Source: Emticicia sp. 21SJ11W-3 (GTDB taxonomy: Bacteria > Bacteroidota > Bacteroidia > Cytophagales > Spirosomataceae). From it: a stretch of DNA of 64,000 nt. The stretch covers positions 3,596,001-3,660,000 of the forward strand of contig NZ_CP092074.1 in NCBI RefSeq assembly GCF_024138715.1, given 5' to 3'. Positions 18,239 to 26,350 of this stretch are shown piece after piece; the stretch's first letter is position 1, and each line of letters opens with the position of its first letter. The notes below the pieces were generated by a model. The model saw nothing but the letters and a program-made list of their open reading frames with translations, did not search any database and was not told the origin of the DNA. Position numbers and translations under genes: made by a program.

Positions 18239-19219
18239 ATTAATTCTAACTTCGTCTAAAGTAAGTATTCGTTTTCTATTTAACAACTTCCATAAATGGG
18301 AATTGACCCATCCAATTATCCAATCAAGAACAGAACTGTTTTTCTGCGAAGGCTGGAATTAAATAACAAATAAACGGTGTCACGATTGAATATGGCAGAA
18401 ACTCAATAAGGCTCTTCTTTACAGCAGAGAGCCTTAAATTGTTGGTTATCAAACTCATAGTTTATATTTATTGTCAGTTCTAATCGATAATCTGTTAGAT
18501 TTGATATTGGGTCAATTACCCGCTTATACTATGAGTAAATATAAGTACTTTCTCGTAAGTAACCAATAGTAAAATAAAGTAAACTTACTTATCTATACGA
18601 CATTGAATAGCCTGTATGAAAATGGCATATAAATTTTGGGGGCAATAATTTTGTGAGTGCTTCCAATAATCCTCATCGGGAGCGTCGAATGCAACGCTTA
18701 GCGTTTTTTTCTGAACGCCCGATAACATAAGTTACTTCCGCAACTTTTTTGTTATGGCGCCCAAAAAGTGGTCGTGGGCGGCACTTACGGTTCTTTTCGA
18801 ATGCAAGTGGCTCGTAACGCTCATAAAGGCTACTGTACATAAAATCAAAATTGCTGTTATCGATAAATAACAATCCGGACACATTTAATTTAGCATCTAG
18901 GAATATGAGCCTTCCAATTACCTTTTCGAAGGTCACGCTTACCGCCATTGGCGATACCAATATCAAACCTTTATTGACCCGAATGTCTGACCTGAATATA
19001 CCACTTAAAAGAAGTGTAAGGTCGTTCATTATAGAGACAAATAAATTAAACGCTTTACTATTCCTTTTTCCTAAACGAAAATATGCAAGATTATGATATT
19101 ACACCCTCGGCAAAAGCATTCTTATCTAAGACCAGAGATATAATTCAAAAAATTATTTATTGCAAGTAATTATACTATCTTTTGATTATACTATCTTTAA
19201 AGATTAAAATTAAGGAATA
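18239..19219. other. 980-bp gene-poor gap inside the lasso locus
   Basis: This interval separates the kinase start from the B1 gene, and I find no intact gene in it. An 8-bp stem (AAGGCTCT 18408-18415, AGAGCCTT 18428-18435) could be a terminator. From about 18650 to 19170 several plus-strand frames give short protein-like pieces, such as VMAPKKWSWAALTVLFECKW near 18755 and DITPSAKAFLSKTRDIIQKI near 19095. They suggest a decayed plus-strand gene upstream of B1. A minus-strand open frame at 18673-19029 covers the same bases but looks like no known family. The promoters for the kinase and for B1 should lie here. Confidence 0.35.
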
Positions 19220-19498
19220 ATGATCACTCCTCAATCTCTGATCATACGGAATGACCAGCAGTTCCTGACAAGCGAACTTAGTAATGAACTCCTTATGATG
19301 AACCTGGATACTGGCAATTATATACTTCTAAATGAAGTAAGTGCCGATGTCTGGAAATTGCTCGAACAACCCCTACGTGCTGAAAGCATTGTTGATAAAC
19401 TGGTAGATATTTACACCATTTCAAAAGAGGATTGCTTGCAGAAAACATTTCTTTTCTTGAAGGAAATGGCAGATAATGAACTGGTGTCTGTCCGGTAA
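19220..19498 (+). CDS. PqqD-like RRE protein (lasso B1)
   Basis: A 92-residue PqqD-family protein. ELLMMNLDTGNYILLNEVSADVWKLLE is the characteristic PqqD/RRE segment, cited here as the pieces LLMMNLDTGNYILLNEVS and ADVWKLLE. It is followed by a helical part ending ELVSVR. In split-B lasso systems B1 binds the leader through this fold and hands the precursor to the B2 protease. The stop lies two bases before the start of the decayed B2 gene. The protein itself looks intact. Confidence 0.85.
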   Translation: MITPQSLIIRNDQQFLTSELSNELLMMNLDTGNYILLNEVSADVWKLLEQPLRAESIVDKLVDIYTISKEDCLQKTFLFLKEMADNELVSVR

Positions 19499-19499
19499 T

Positions 19500-19960
19500 A
19501 TGCTTAAAAATACCTTTAGGAAAACCGTAGGTTTTCTTGAATCCCTTTTTCATTAAAGCTGCTATTTATTGAAGCATTCCTGACCTCCGGGTGGGTGAAA
19601 CTTACGCTTATATTTTTCGAGCCAGGCAGGTTGGCAGGGGGGCGCGAACTTTGGAACTCCTGCAGATACTGACCCAGCAACTTTGGAACTCAGAAAGCAG
19701 GCGGATCTCGTACTTGGTCTTGGTAATAGTTATGCCCCCTGGCCTGCTGAATGTTATACCCGTGCGCTTACAGGTAAACTGCTTCTTAAAAGAAGAACGA
19801 TTGATTCTACTCTATAGATTGGGTTAAAAAAGATGATAGCGGTAATTACAAGGGACATGCCTGGTTGCGCTCCCGAGATACTTATACTACCGGATAATAC
19901 CAGGCCCAGGAATTGAGCATAAATTATATATTCAGTTAATGTTTACTTAATCTGAAGTAG
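19500..19960 (+). pseudogene. Decayed lasso leader peptidase (B2, transglutaminase-like)
   Basis: The start ATG at 19500 gives MLKNTFRKTVGFLESLFH and then TAA. Pieces of a B2 protein follow in changing frames: FIKAAIY, EAFLTSGWVKLTLIFF, LELRKQADLV, then PWPAECYTRALTGKLLLKRR with the catalytic Cys, IDSTLY, and KKDDSGNYKGHAWLRS with the catalytic His. The order and the W-x3-C ... STLY ... GHAWL pattern are those of lasso B2 transglutaminase-like proteases. At least four frame disruptions are needed to read it, for example at about 19555, 19650, 19715 and 19815. The cluster therefore seems to lack its own leader peptidase unless one acts in trans. The exact 3' end cannot be fixed. Confidence 0.78.
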
Positions 19961-20147
19961 CTTACCAGATTGTGGAAAATCACACAAGGGTTGGGCCTCA
20001 AATTATCTTTGAAATGGTCAACAGAAAGCGGGATTAGGGGCTGAATCGAAAGGTAATGTCCAACAGAGTATTAATAAATTACACAATTACGGGCACTAAC
20101 CAGCTGTTAAGATTGATCTATATCTACCCCCGAAATTGCAGAAAACA

Positions 20148-20175
20148 AAAAAAGCACTCATTTCTGAGTGCTTTT
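20148..20175 (-). terminator. Hairpin terminator next to a tRNA-like remnant
   Basis: AAAAGCACTCA-TTTC-TGAGTGCTTTT is an 11-bp stem with a 4-nt loop and A/T flanks. Read on the minus strand it directly follows the tRNA 3'-end-like sequence at 20174-20212, the usual order of tRNA gene and terminator. Confidence 0.65.
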
Positions 20176-20212
20176 GCGGACTGAATGGACTTGCAATCGA
20201 ACCCTTGGTCCC
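20174..20212 (-). pseudogene. tRNA 3'-end-like fragment (possible attachment-site remnant)
   Basis: On the minus strand the bases read like the T-arm and acceptor end of a tRNA: GGGTTCGAT followed, after TGCAAGTCCA, by TTCAGTCCGC. The intact tRNA-Asp at 32828-32901 has the same layout (GGGTTCGAGTCCCGTCC then GGACCG). The T-stem no longer pairs and no 5' half is present. Fragments of this kind, with their terminator, mark old integration sites of elements using tRNA genes. The isoacceptor cannot be told. Confidence 0.35.
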
Positions 20213-20316
20213 ATTTTTAACTTTTTTGGAAGATTTAAAAATCGGTTGAATATAATCGTTTGCTTATGGATTCCAATTCTGGGATTTGACATGCTAAATA
20301 GATAACTTAAATATGC

Positions 20317-21713
20317 GAGACTGTAAATTAAACTGTGTCAAGGTAAAATTTAGCTAAAATGTTAATTTTACTTTAAACACAGTTTTTTTATGGAACAGAA
20401 TGAAGAATTCGAGCGGGTCGCCGCTGCGATTTGAAGAGTTTAAAAGGCAAGCAATTGCAGGGATGTATGCTGGGAAACCTTTTAGTGGAGAGAAAGGGAT
20501 TTTTGCACCTTTAATGAAACATTTCTTGGAGGCCGCCTTAGCTGGGGAATTAGAAAATCATCTGTCAGAATCAAAAGCAAAAGGGGTAGCTAATCGTAAA
20601 AATGGAAAGACACAAAAGCAGGTAAAGAGTTTATCAGGAGAATTTGAACTGGAGAGTAACAGAGACCGTTCAGGGACTTTTGAGCCTATGATTTTACCTA
20701 AGAGACAGGTAATCATTACAGAAGAACTTGAAGCTAAAGTTATAGGATTGTATGGTTTAGGCATGTCTACCAGAGATATATCTTCACATATCAAGGAGTT
20801 ATATCAAATGGATATTTCAGCTACCCAGTTATCAACGATTACAGACAAAGTAATTCCAGCCATGCAGGAATGGCGTAGCAGACCTTTAGAGAGCATCTAC
20901 CCTATTGTTTTTATGGATTGCATACATTATAAAGTTAAGGAAGATGGGAGAGTGGTTTCGCGAGATATATACAACATCTTAGGAGTAGATTTAGAGGGGA
21001 AAAAAGATTTAATAGGTATGTACGTGGCTGAAACCGAAGGTGCCAAGTTCTGGCTTTCTGTTTTAACAGACTTAAAACGAAGAGGTGTAGATGATATCTT
21101 AATTGCATGCATTGATGGACTAAAAGGCTTTCCTGAAGCTATAGCTACTATATATCCCCAAACTCAAATACAACTTTGTATTGTCCATCAGATAAGGAAT
21201 AGTTTAAAATACGTTCCTGAAAAGGATAAAAAGGCTTTTATAGCTGACCTTAAACTTGTGTATACTGCTCTAAACAAAGAAGAGGGTTTTAGACAATTAG
21301 AGGCTTTAGAAGCTAAATGGGGCAAGAAATACATCATTGCTGTTCAATCCTGGTTTACTAACTGGGAAAACCTATCAAGCTTCTATGAGTATGCAGAAGA
21401 CATTAGAAGATTGATTTATACGACAAACCCTATTGAGGGTTTTCATAGGCAAGTCAGAAAAGTCACTAAAACTAAAGGCTCATTTACATCAGATACAGCA
21501 CTTTTGAAACTGATTTATCTGGTCGTACAAAGAATCTCCCAAAAGTGGACGGGGTCGCCCAGACTATGCCTGTCCGAAATTGGAGTGTCACCTTATCGCA
21601 GTTATACATTATTTTTGGAGATAGAATGAAATTCCATAATTTTGAAAAAACTCACTTGAAGCCAACTCCAAGTGAGTAGTAAAAATCCTTGACACAGTTC
21701 AGTTTACGCTCCC
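20317..21713 (+). mobile_element. IS256-family element, copy A
   Basis: This 1,397-bp element has imperfect 27-bp terminal inverted repeats: the left end begins GAGACTGTAAATTAAACTGT and the right end (complement) GGGAGCGTAAACTGAACTGT, both continuing GTCAAGG. A short tail repeat (CACTTGAAGCCAACTCCAAGTG) near the right end forms a hairpin. It shares all but a few bases of the transposase with copy B (23593-24989). No target duplication is visible. Confidence 0.9.
20400..21629 (+). CDS. IS256-family transposase, copy A (frame altered at both ends)
   Basis: This mutator-type (IS256) DDE transposase is read as 409 residues from ATG 20400. Catalytic residues lie in VFMDCIHYKV (D), IACIDGLKGF (D) and NPIEGFHRQVRK (E). 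The family start is probably ATG 20390 (MEQNEEFE), but a 16-base GC-rich insert (GCGGGTCGCCGCTGCG, about 20413-20428) brings that frame to TGA. Removing it restores MEQNEEFEFEEFKRQ, matching copy C. Near 21550 a second, 14-base insert (GGGGTCGCCCAGAC) changes the usual C-terminus WTMPVRNWSVTLSQLYIIFG into WTGSPRLCLSEIG and so on. Asp replaces Ala in the segment SRDIYN relative to the other copies. Activity is doubtful unless the inserts are bypassed. Confidence 0.85.
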   Translation: MKNSSGSPLRFEEFKRQAIAGMYAGKPFSGEKGIFAPLMKHFLEAALAGELENHLSESKAKGVANRKNGKTQKQVKSLSGEFELESNRDRSGTFEPMILPKRQVIITEELEAKVIGLYGLGMSTRDISSHIKELYQMDISATQLSTITDKVIPAMQEWRSRPLESIYPIVFMDCIHYKVKEDGRVVSRDIYNILGVDLEGKKDLIGMYVAETEGAKFWLSVLTDLKRRGVDDILIACIDGLKGFPEAIATIYPQTQIQLCIVHQIRNSLKYVPEKDKKAFIADLKLVYTALNKEEGFRQLEALEAKWGKKYIIAVQSWFTNWENLSSFYEYAEDIRRLIYTTNPIEGFHRQVRKVTKTKGSFTSDTALLKLIYLVVQRISQKWTGSPRLCLSEIGVSPYRSYTLFLEIE

Positions 21714-21752
21714 TAGTCATTAAATTTTATCACCCACAACACCTTCTTTTCT

Positions 21753-21777
21753 AACTAGTGCAATTTTTGCACTAGTT
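21753..21777. other. Perfect 11-bp hairpin between copy A and the relic gene
   Basis: AACTAGTGCAA-TTT-TTGCACTAGTT is a perfect stem with a 3-nt loop. It lies inside a short minus-strand open frame and has no T-tract, so it is not an obvious terminator. Confidence 0.35.
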
Positions 21778-21852
21778 CCAATTTCAACAACTAACATTTC
21801 TATCTCTACCAAAAACTCAGCTATTGGTAGTTCACTACTATAAACTGTAACT

Positions 21853-22053
21853 TTATCTTTTTAAGAATCGCTTTAAAGTTTCTCCCATAGTTTCTGTTTT
21901 GGAATATGTGACAACCCTTAAACCATGTTGGAAATTTTTAAAAGCCGGTGGCATCAGCCCATAAACGGAAATGGCTTTACGAACCCTTTTAGTATCGAAA
22001 CATATTTCTTTATAAACCTTGCGCAGTCGGATATTAAAATAAAACAGACACAT
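21853..22053 (-). pseudogene. C-terminal fragment of an AlbA_2/RecG-like ATP-binding protein
   Basis: The end of this frame, KAISVYGLMPPAFKNFQHGL then RVVTYSKTETMGETLKRFLK, resembles the C-terminal winged-helix part of AlbA_2-domain 'putative DNA binding/RecG-like' proteins (…GL.PP.F....GFRVTL…). The rest of such a protein, usually above 400 residues, is missing. The first residues do not match, so only the last 45 or so are real homology by eye. A second relic frame lies between it and copy A (about 21729-21850). It is probably debris left by IS insertion. Confidence 0.4.
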
Positions 22054-22240
22054 TATGTCGGCAACCCAATAATTTAGTTGGGACTATCTAGCCAAACTTC
22101 TAATTTTGGAAAAATTACCGAAGAAGAAATTATGATGATTTATCTTTTCTTTACAGTTTTCCTGGATAAAATCCATTGAACTTCCCCTTTTTACTATTTC
22201 TTCCTAATGCCTTGTAACGAGCTCTACAATAGTCAAAATT

Positions 22241-23272
22241 TTAGTTTTCGTTTACATTTCCTGTATTTTCAATCTTTTGCCTGATGATTTGTTTTTCCCG
22301 CTCTATTTCAGCAATCAATTCATCCTCTGTAGGTAAGTATAACATGTACTTTGCAGCAAATATTGAAGAGTTATCATTCATTACGGAGTATTTTACAACT
22401 GTCTCACTTTTTTCGGTACATAATATTATTCCAACAGTAGGGTTATCACCTTCCGGCTTTTTGAGATCGTCAAACAGCCTTCGGTACATGTCCATTTGGC
22501 CAATGTCCTGATGGCTTAGTTTGCCTACTTTGAGATCAATAAGTACAAAACTTTTAAGCAGATAGTTATAAAATACGAGATCTATATAAAAGTGTTCCAG
22601 TTCAGTACTTATACGGTACTGTCTCCCTACAAAGGAAAACCCTTTGCCTAGCTCTAGCAAAAACTTCTGCAAATTATTTATCAGAGCAGTTTCGATCTCT
22701 TTTTCAGAGGCTGTGACTGGTTGTTCAATATTTAGAAATTCGAAAATATAAGGATCTTTGATAAAATCACCGGGAGTATGTTTTTCCAGTTTCTCACTAT
22801 GGTGTAAAGCTTGTTTTTTATTGCCCGTTGTGAGCAGCCTTTCATAATAGAAACTGGTAATATTTCGCTCTAAAGTCCTTACACTCCAATTCTGTTCTGC
22901 TGCTTCTTTTAGATAGTATTCGCGGGCTTTCATATTTTCAACCCGCATAATCAATCTATTATGACTCCATGTCAATTTTCTACACACTGTGTAGAAAATC
23001 TCATAATCAGAGAAAGTTAAATAAAACTGTCTAAAATTATACAGGTTAGTAAACGAATACCCCCTGCCATATTTAGCATTTAATTCCTTTGATAGTTCTT
23101 TCAGTATGGCCTCTCCATAAGTAGCACGTTCTTTTCCCTGCTGTTCTTCTTCTACAATACGTTTGCCTGTCAGCCAATAGGCCTCTACCATAGCCGAATT
23201 AATAGCACTATATGCTTTCTTTCGGCCATCTTCTATTATGGCAACAATATCGGCAACTACATTTTTTATCAT
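22241..23272 (-). CDS. YhcG/DUF1016-family PDDEXK nuclease
   Basis: The intact protein has 343 residues. The N-terminal DUF1016_N helical domain is clear (SAINSAMVEAYWLTGKRIVE, YGRGYSFTNLYNFRQFYLTF, LTWSHNRLIMRVENMKAREY, SVRTLERNITSFYYERLL). The C-terminal PDDEXK nuclease has FSFVGRQYRISTELEHFYID with the acidic residues in HFYIDLVFYN and VLIDLKVGKL. Members of this family are endonucleases of uncertain role, often on mobile islands. It is the only intact gene between IS256 copies A and B, which are in direct orientation, so it could be moved or lost by recombination between them. Confidence 0.85.
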   Translation of the reverse strand: MIKNVVADIVAIIEDGRKKAYSAINSAMVEAYWLTGKRIVEEEQQGKERATYGEAILKELSKELNAKYGRGYSFTNLYNFRQFYLTFSDYEIFYTVCRKLTWSHNRLIMRVENMKAREYYLKEAAEQNWSVRTLERNITSFYYERLLTTGNKKQALHHSEKLEKHTPGDFIKDPYIFEFLNIEQPVTASEKEIETALINNLQKFLLELGKGFSFVGRQYRISTELEHFYIDLVFYNYLLKSFVLIDLKVGKLSHQDIGQMDMYRRLFDDLKKPEGDNPTVGIILCTEKSETVVKYSVMNDNSSIFAAKYMLYLPTEDELIAEIEREKQIIRQKIENTGNVNEN

Positions 23273-23592
23273 TAGCTATTTCTCCAATAAGTTTAATTAC
23301 TCACTTCACAAGTTTATCGACTCCGGTTTTATTGTTCATTTTCATATCCGATATTATATTGAAGAAAATAGATATCGGCTTATTCTTTACTGTACTCATA
23401 CTTCCTCTAATAACACCAATTCGGCTTATTTGCTGAAAAAACACTAACACAAAAGTAGAAAAATATTAGGTAACCTTATGCGTAATGGATTCCGGAAATC
23501 TTAATTAATAGGTCTTCATTAGTTGAAAGAATTACCGAATAGGCAAGTAAGAGAAAATATTTTTGTGAAAGCCTTAGATTATACCGAAAATA
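23273..23592. other. Spacer upstream of the YhcG-type gene
   Basis: These 320 AT-rich bases lie before IS256 copy B. No gene is supported; the promoter of the minus-strand nuclease gene should be here. Confidence 0.3.
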
Positions 23593-24989
23593 GAGACTGT
23601 AAATTAAACTGTGTCAAGGTAAAATTTAGCTAAAATGTTAATTTTACTTTAAACACAGTTTTTTTATGGAACAGAATGAAGAATTCGAGCGGGTCGCCGC
23701 TGCGATTTGAAGAGTTTAAAAGGCAAGCAATTGCAGGGATGTATGCTGGGAAACCTTTTAGTGGAGAGAAAGGGATTTTTGCACCTTTAATGAAACATTT
23801 CTTGGAGGCCGCCTTAGCTGGGGAATTAGAAAATCATCTGTCAGAATCAAAAGCAAAAGGGGTATCTAATCGTAAAAATGGAAAGACACAAAAGCAGGTA
23901 AAGAGCTTATCAGGAGAATTTGAACTGGAGAGTAACAGAGACCGTTCAGGGACTTTTGAGCCTATGATTTTACCTAAGAGACAGGTAATCATTACAGAAG
24001 AACTTGAAGCTAAAGTTATAGGATTGTATGGTTTAGGCATGTCTACCAGAGATATATCTTCACATATCAAGGAGTTATATCAAATGGATATTTCAGCTAC
24101 CCAGTTATCAACGATTACAGACAAAGTAATTCCAGCCATGCAGGAATGGCGTAGCAGACCTTTAGAGAGCATCTACCCTATTGTTTTTATGGATTGCATA
24201 CATTATAAAGTTAAGGAAGATGGGAGAGTGGTTTCGCGAGCAATATACAACATCTTAGGAGTAGATTTAGAGGGGAAAAAAGATTTAATAGGTATGTACG
24301 TGGCTGAAACCGAAGGTGCCAAGTTCTGGCTTTCTGTTTTAACAGACTTAAAACGAAGAGGTGTAGATGATATCTTAATTGCATGCATTGATGGACTAAA
24401 AGGCTTTCCTGAAGCTATAGCTACTATATATCCCCAAACTCAAATGCAACTTTGTATTGTCCATCAGATAAGGAATAGTTTAAAATACGTTCCTGAAAAG
24501 GATAAAAAGGCTTTTATAGCTGACCTTAAACTTGTGTATACTGCTCTAAACAAAGAAGAGGGTTTTAGACAATTAGAGGCTTTAGAAGCTAAATGGGGCA
24601 AGAAATACATCATTGCTGTTCAATCCTGGTTTACTAACTGGGAAAACCTATCAAGCTTCTATGAGTATGCAGAAGACATTAGAAGATTGATTTATACGAC
24701 AAACCCTATTGAGGGTTTTCATAGGCAAGTCAGAAAAGTCACTAAAACTAAAGGCTCATTTACATCAGATACAGCACTTTTGAAACTGATTTATCTGGTC
24801 GTACAAAGAATCTCCCAAAAGTGGACGGGGTCGCCCAGACTATGCCTGTCCGAAATTGGGGTGTTACACTATCACAGTTGTACATCATTTTTGGCGATAG
24901 ATTGAAATTTCATAATTTTGAAAAAACTCACTTGAAGCCAACTCCAAGTGAGTAGTAAAAATCCTTGACACAGTTCAGTTTACGCTCCC
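23593..24989 (+). mobile_element. IS256-family element, copy B
   Basis: It has the same length and ends as copy A and is in direct orientation to it, 1.88 kb downstream. The transposase part differs from copy A at only a few bases, but the last 75 bases of the gene carry about ten substitutions. No target duplication is seen at the flanks (…CCGAAAATA and TGATAAGTT…), consistent with recombination between copies after insertion. Confidence 0.9.
23676..24905 (+). CDS. IS256-family transposase, copy B (frame altered at both ends)
   Basis: The 409-residue frame is like copy A, with the DDE residues intact and the usual SRAIYN segment. It carries the same 16-base 5' insert (about 23689-23704) and the 14-base 3' insert (about 24827-24840). 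Downstream of the 3' insert the annotated frame ends VLHYHSCTSFLAID, very different from copy A, while the hidden frame gives NWGVTLSQLYIIFGDRL, almost the same as copy A. The nucleotide changes are therefore nearly all silent in the hidden frame. Confidence 0.85.
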   Translation: MKNSSGSPLRFEEFKRQAIAGMYAGKPFSGEKGIFAPLMKHFLEAALAGELENHLSESKAKGVSNRKNGKTQKQVKSLSGEFELESNRDRSGTFEPMILPKRQVIITEELEAKVIGLYGLGMSTRDISSHIKELYQMDISATQLSTITDKVIPAMQEWRSRPLESIYPIVFMDCIHYKVKEDGRVVSRAIYNILGVDLEGKKDLIGMYVAETEGAKFWLSVLTDLKRRGVDDILIACIDGLKGFPEAIATIYPQTQMQLCIVHQIRNSLKYVPEKDKKAFIADLKLVYTALNKEEGFRQLEALEAKWGKKYIIAVQSWFTNWENLSSFYEYAEDIRRLIYTTNPIEGFHRQVRKVTKTKGSFTSDTALLKLIYLVVQRISQKWTGSPRLCLSEIGVLHYHSCTSFLAID

Positions 24990-25418
24990 TGATAAGTTGA
25001 ACTTTTTTATATTACCTTTTATGAAAACAGTTCTGATTTAAAATAAGATATAATCTCCAAATAATTCTTAATATTCATTTTCCTATTTAAATGCATCTAT
25101 TGAATGTTGTTTTCAATTTTATTATACTCTATATGGGATAGGCAAATTTTAATTTTCTAGTTCTGAAAGGAGTGGATTTTTGGCGAATAATTATTAACCG
25201 TATTGAATAAATATTATATTGAAAGGGGCCGGTAAATAAAAATTCCAGTAATGATGACTAAACTTTAAGGAATTTTAAAGAAATTAGCATTATATGGTCT
25301 TAAAAATATTATATATTCTTTTACTATGATTTTAAAAGTAATATTTATAGCCCTCCATTTGTAATCTAATAAGCGAAAAATCTTTCTTTATAATTACTAA
25401 ATTAAACTATTGTATATT
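24990..25418. other. AT-rich leader before the unknown three-gene operon
   Basis: About 430 bases of very low GC hold no gene I can support. The promoter of the operon starting at 25419 should be here, although no clean TTTG/TAnnTTTG pair can be fixed. IS256 right ends can also supply outward transcription. Confidence 0.3.
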
Positions 25419-26345
25419 ATGATTATAGATATTAATGAGAGAAAAAAGAAAATTTCTAATTATCGGAATGAATTATTCAAACTTAGGCAAGAAAAAGGGA
25501 TTAAGTTACAGCCCAGCATAGTACACCAATTGCTAGAGTTAGCTAATGCCATAAAACCATCAACAAATTCTTTTGAAAGAAGTCAGGACTTACTTACAAA
25601 TTTGGCTAAAAGATGCACGTTTTATCATAGTTGTTCAAAATGGTTGTCAGCAGCAATCCATACTGATAGCAAGTACTTATATAGGATACAATCGTTTGAA
25701 TCAACAGTTAAATACAATGAAATAAGAAAGAGAAATATATACAGAATAAATAAAGACGATATAGAACTTGAAGGTTTTTATAAAGAATCATATGAAAAAA
25801 TAGTTAATAATTTTCATAGAAATAATAACAATTGGCAACATTTTGGAAATTTAATCACACAGTGGACTCCAAATAGAAGCTTTTCTTGGTGGACAGATTC
25901 TTTACCAAAAACAGATTTCATTCTTGAAAACGATAATTTTTTTTCTCCAGATCAGATAATTAATGAATGGGTGGTTGAATTGGCGCATAATATTGGTTTT
26001 CCAAATGATTGGCTATCCGAGAAAAGTCTTATTTTGAGAATTGAAGTTGATAAAGTAAAAGACCTATTATTTGTGCCAAGTGCTATAGACGCTTTTACTC
26101 AAGAGGTTTTTTCTCCAGTTGACGAAGTTACAAAACCTTCAGCAGGTAAAGCAATTAAAATCGACAAGACTTTGAGTACTGGATTTAATGAGTACTTAAT
26201 ACCGTTATTTGATATAAGCTTAATTGAATTTTTACCTGTTAGATTAAATATTAAAGCTGTTATTAATACTTTACCTTTTGCAAGCTTAGTGCCCCCAACA
26301 ATTAATTTTCAACTTTATGAAGAGTTATTAGCATACCATAATTAA
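25419..26345 (+). CDS. Unknown protein with a possible ADP-ribosyltransferase-like layout (operon gene 1)
   Basis: A 308-residue protein whose start is ATG 25419 (MIIDINERKKK), rather than the TTG three codons upstream. The N-terminal third is helical and charged. From residue 85 on, the spacing recalls ART-fold enzymes: YLYRIQS (Arg near 89), RSFSWWTDS (Ser near 154-156), LILRIEVDKVKDLLFVPS (central strands) and FTQEVFSP (Glu near 229). This R-S-E order is a pattern read by eye and may be wrong; no family is recognised with certainty. GC content is far lower than in the surrounding core genes. The next gene begins six bases after the stop, so the three genes form one operon. Confidence 0.6.
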   Translation: MIIDINERKKKISNYRNELFKLRQEKGIKLQPSIVHQLLELANAIKPSTNSFERSQDLLTNLAKRCTFYHSCSKWLSAAIHTDSKYLYRIQSFESTVKYNEIRKRNIYRINKDDIELEGFYKESYEKIVNNFHRNNNNWQHFGNLITQWTPNRSFSWWTDSLPKTDFILENDNFFSPDQIINEWVVELAHNIGFPNDWLSEKSLILRIEVDKVKDLLFVPSAIDAFTQEVFSPVDEVTKPSAGKAIKIDKTLSTGFNEYLIPLFDISLIEFLPVRLNIKAVINTLPFASLVPPTINFQLYEELLAYHN

Positions 26346-26350
26346 CTTGA

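Noticed and set aside
18673-19029. Minus-strand 118-codon frame in the lasso gap
   Set aside because: No recognisable family and very basic C-terminus; plus-strand fragments over the same bases look more protein-like.
21551-21629. Apparent transposase C-terminus SPRLCLSEIGV as genuine
   Set aside because: It arises from the 14-base insert; the hidden frame matches the IS256 family and carries the silent-substitution signature.
20317-24989. Composite transposon made by copies A and B around the YhcG-type gene
   Set aside because: Direct copies could mobilise the gene, but the flanks show no target duplication and nothing else supports it; kept only as context.
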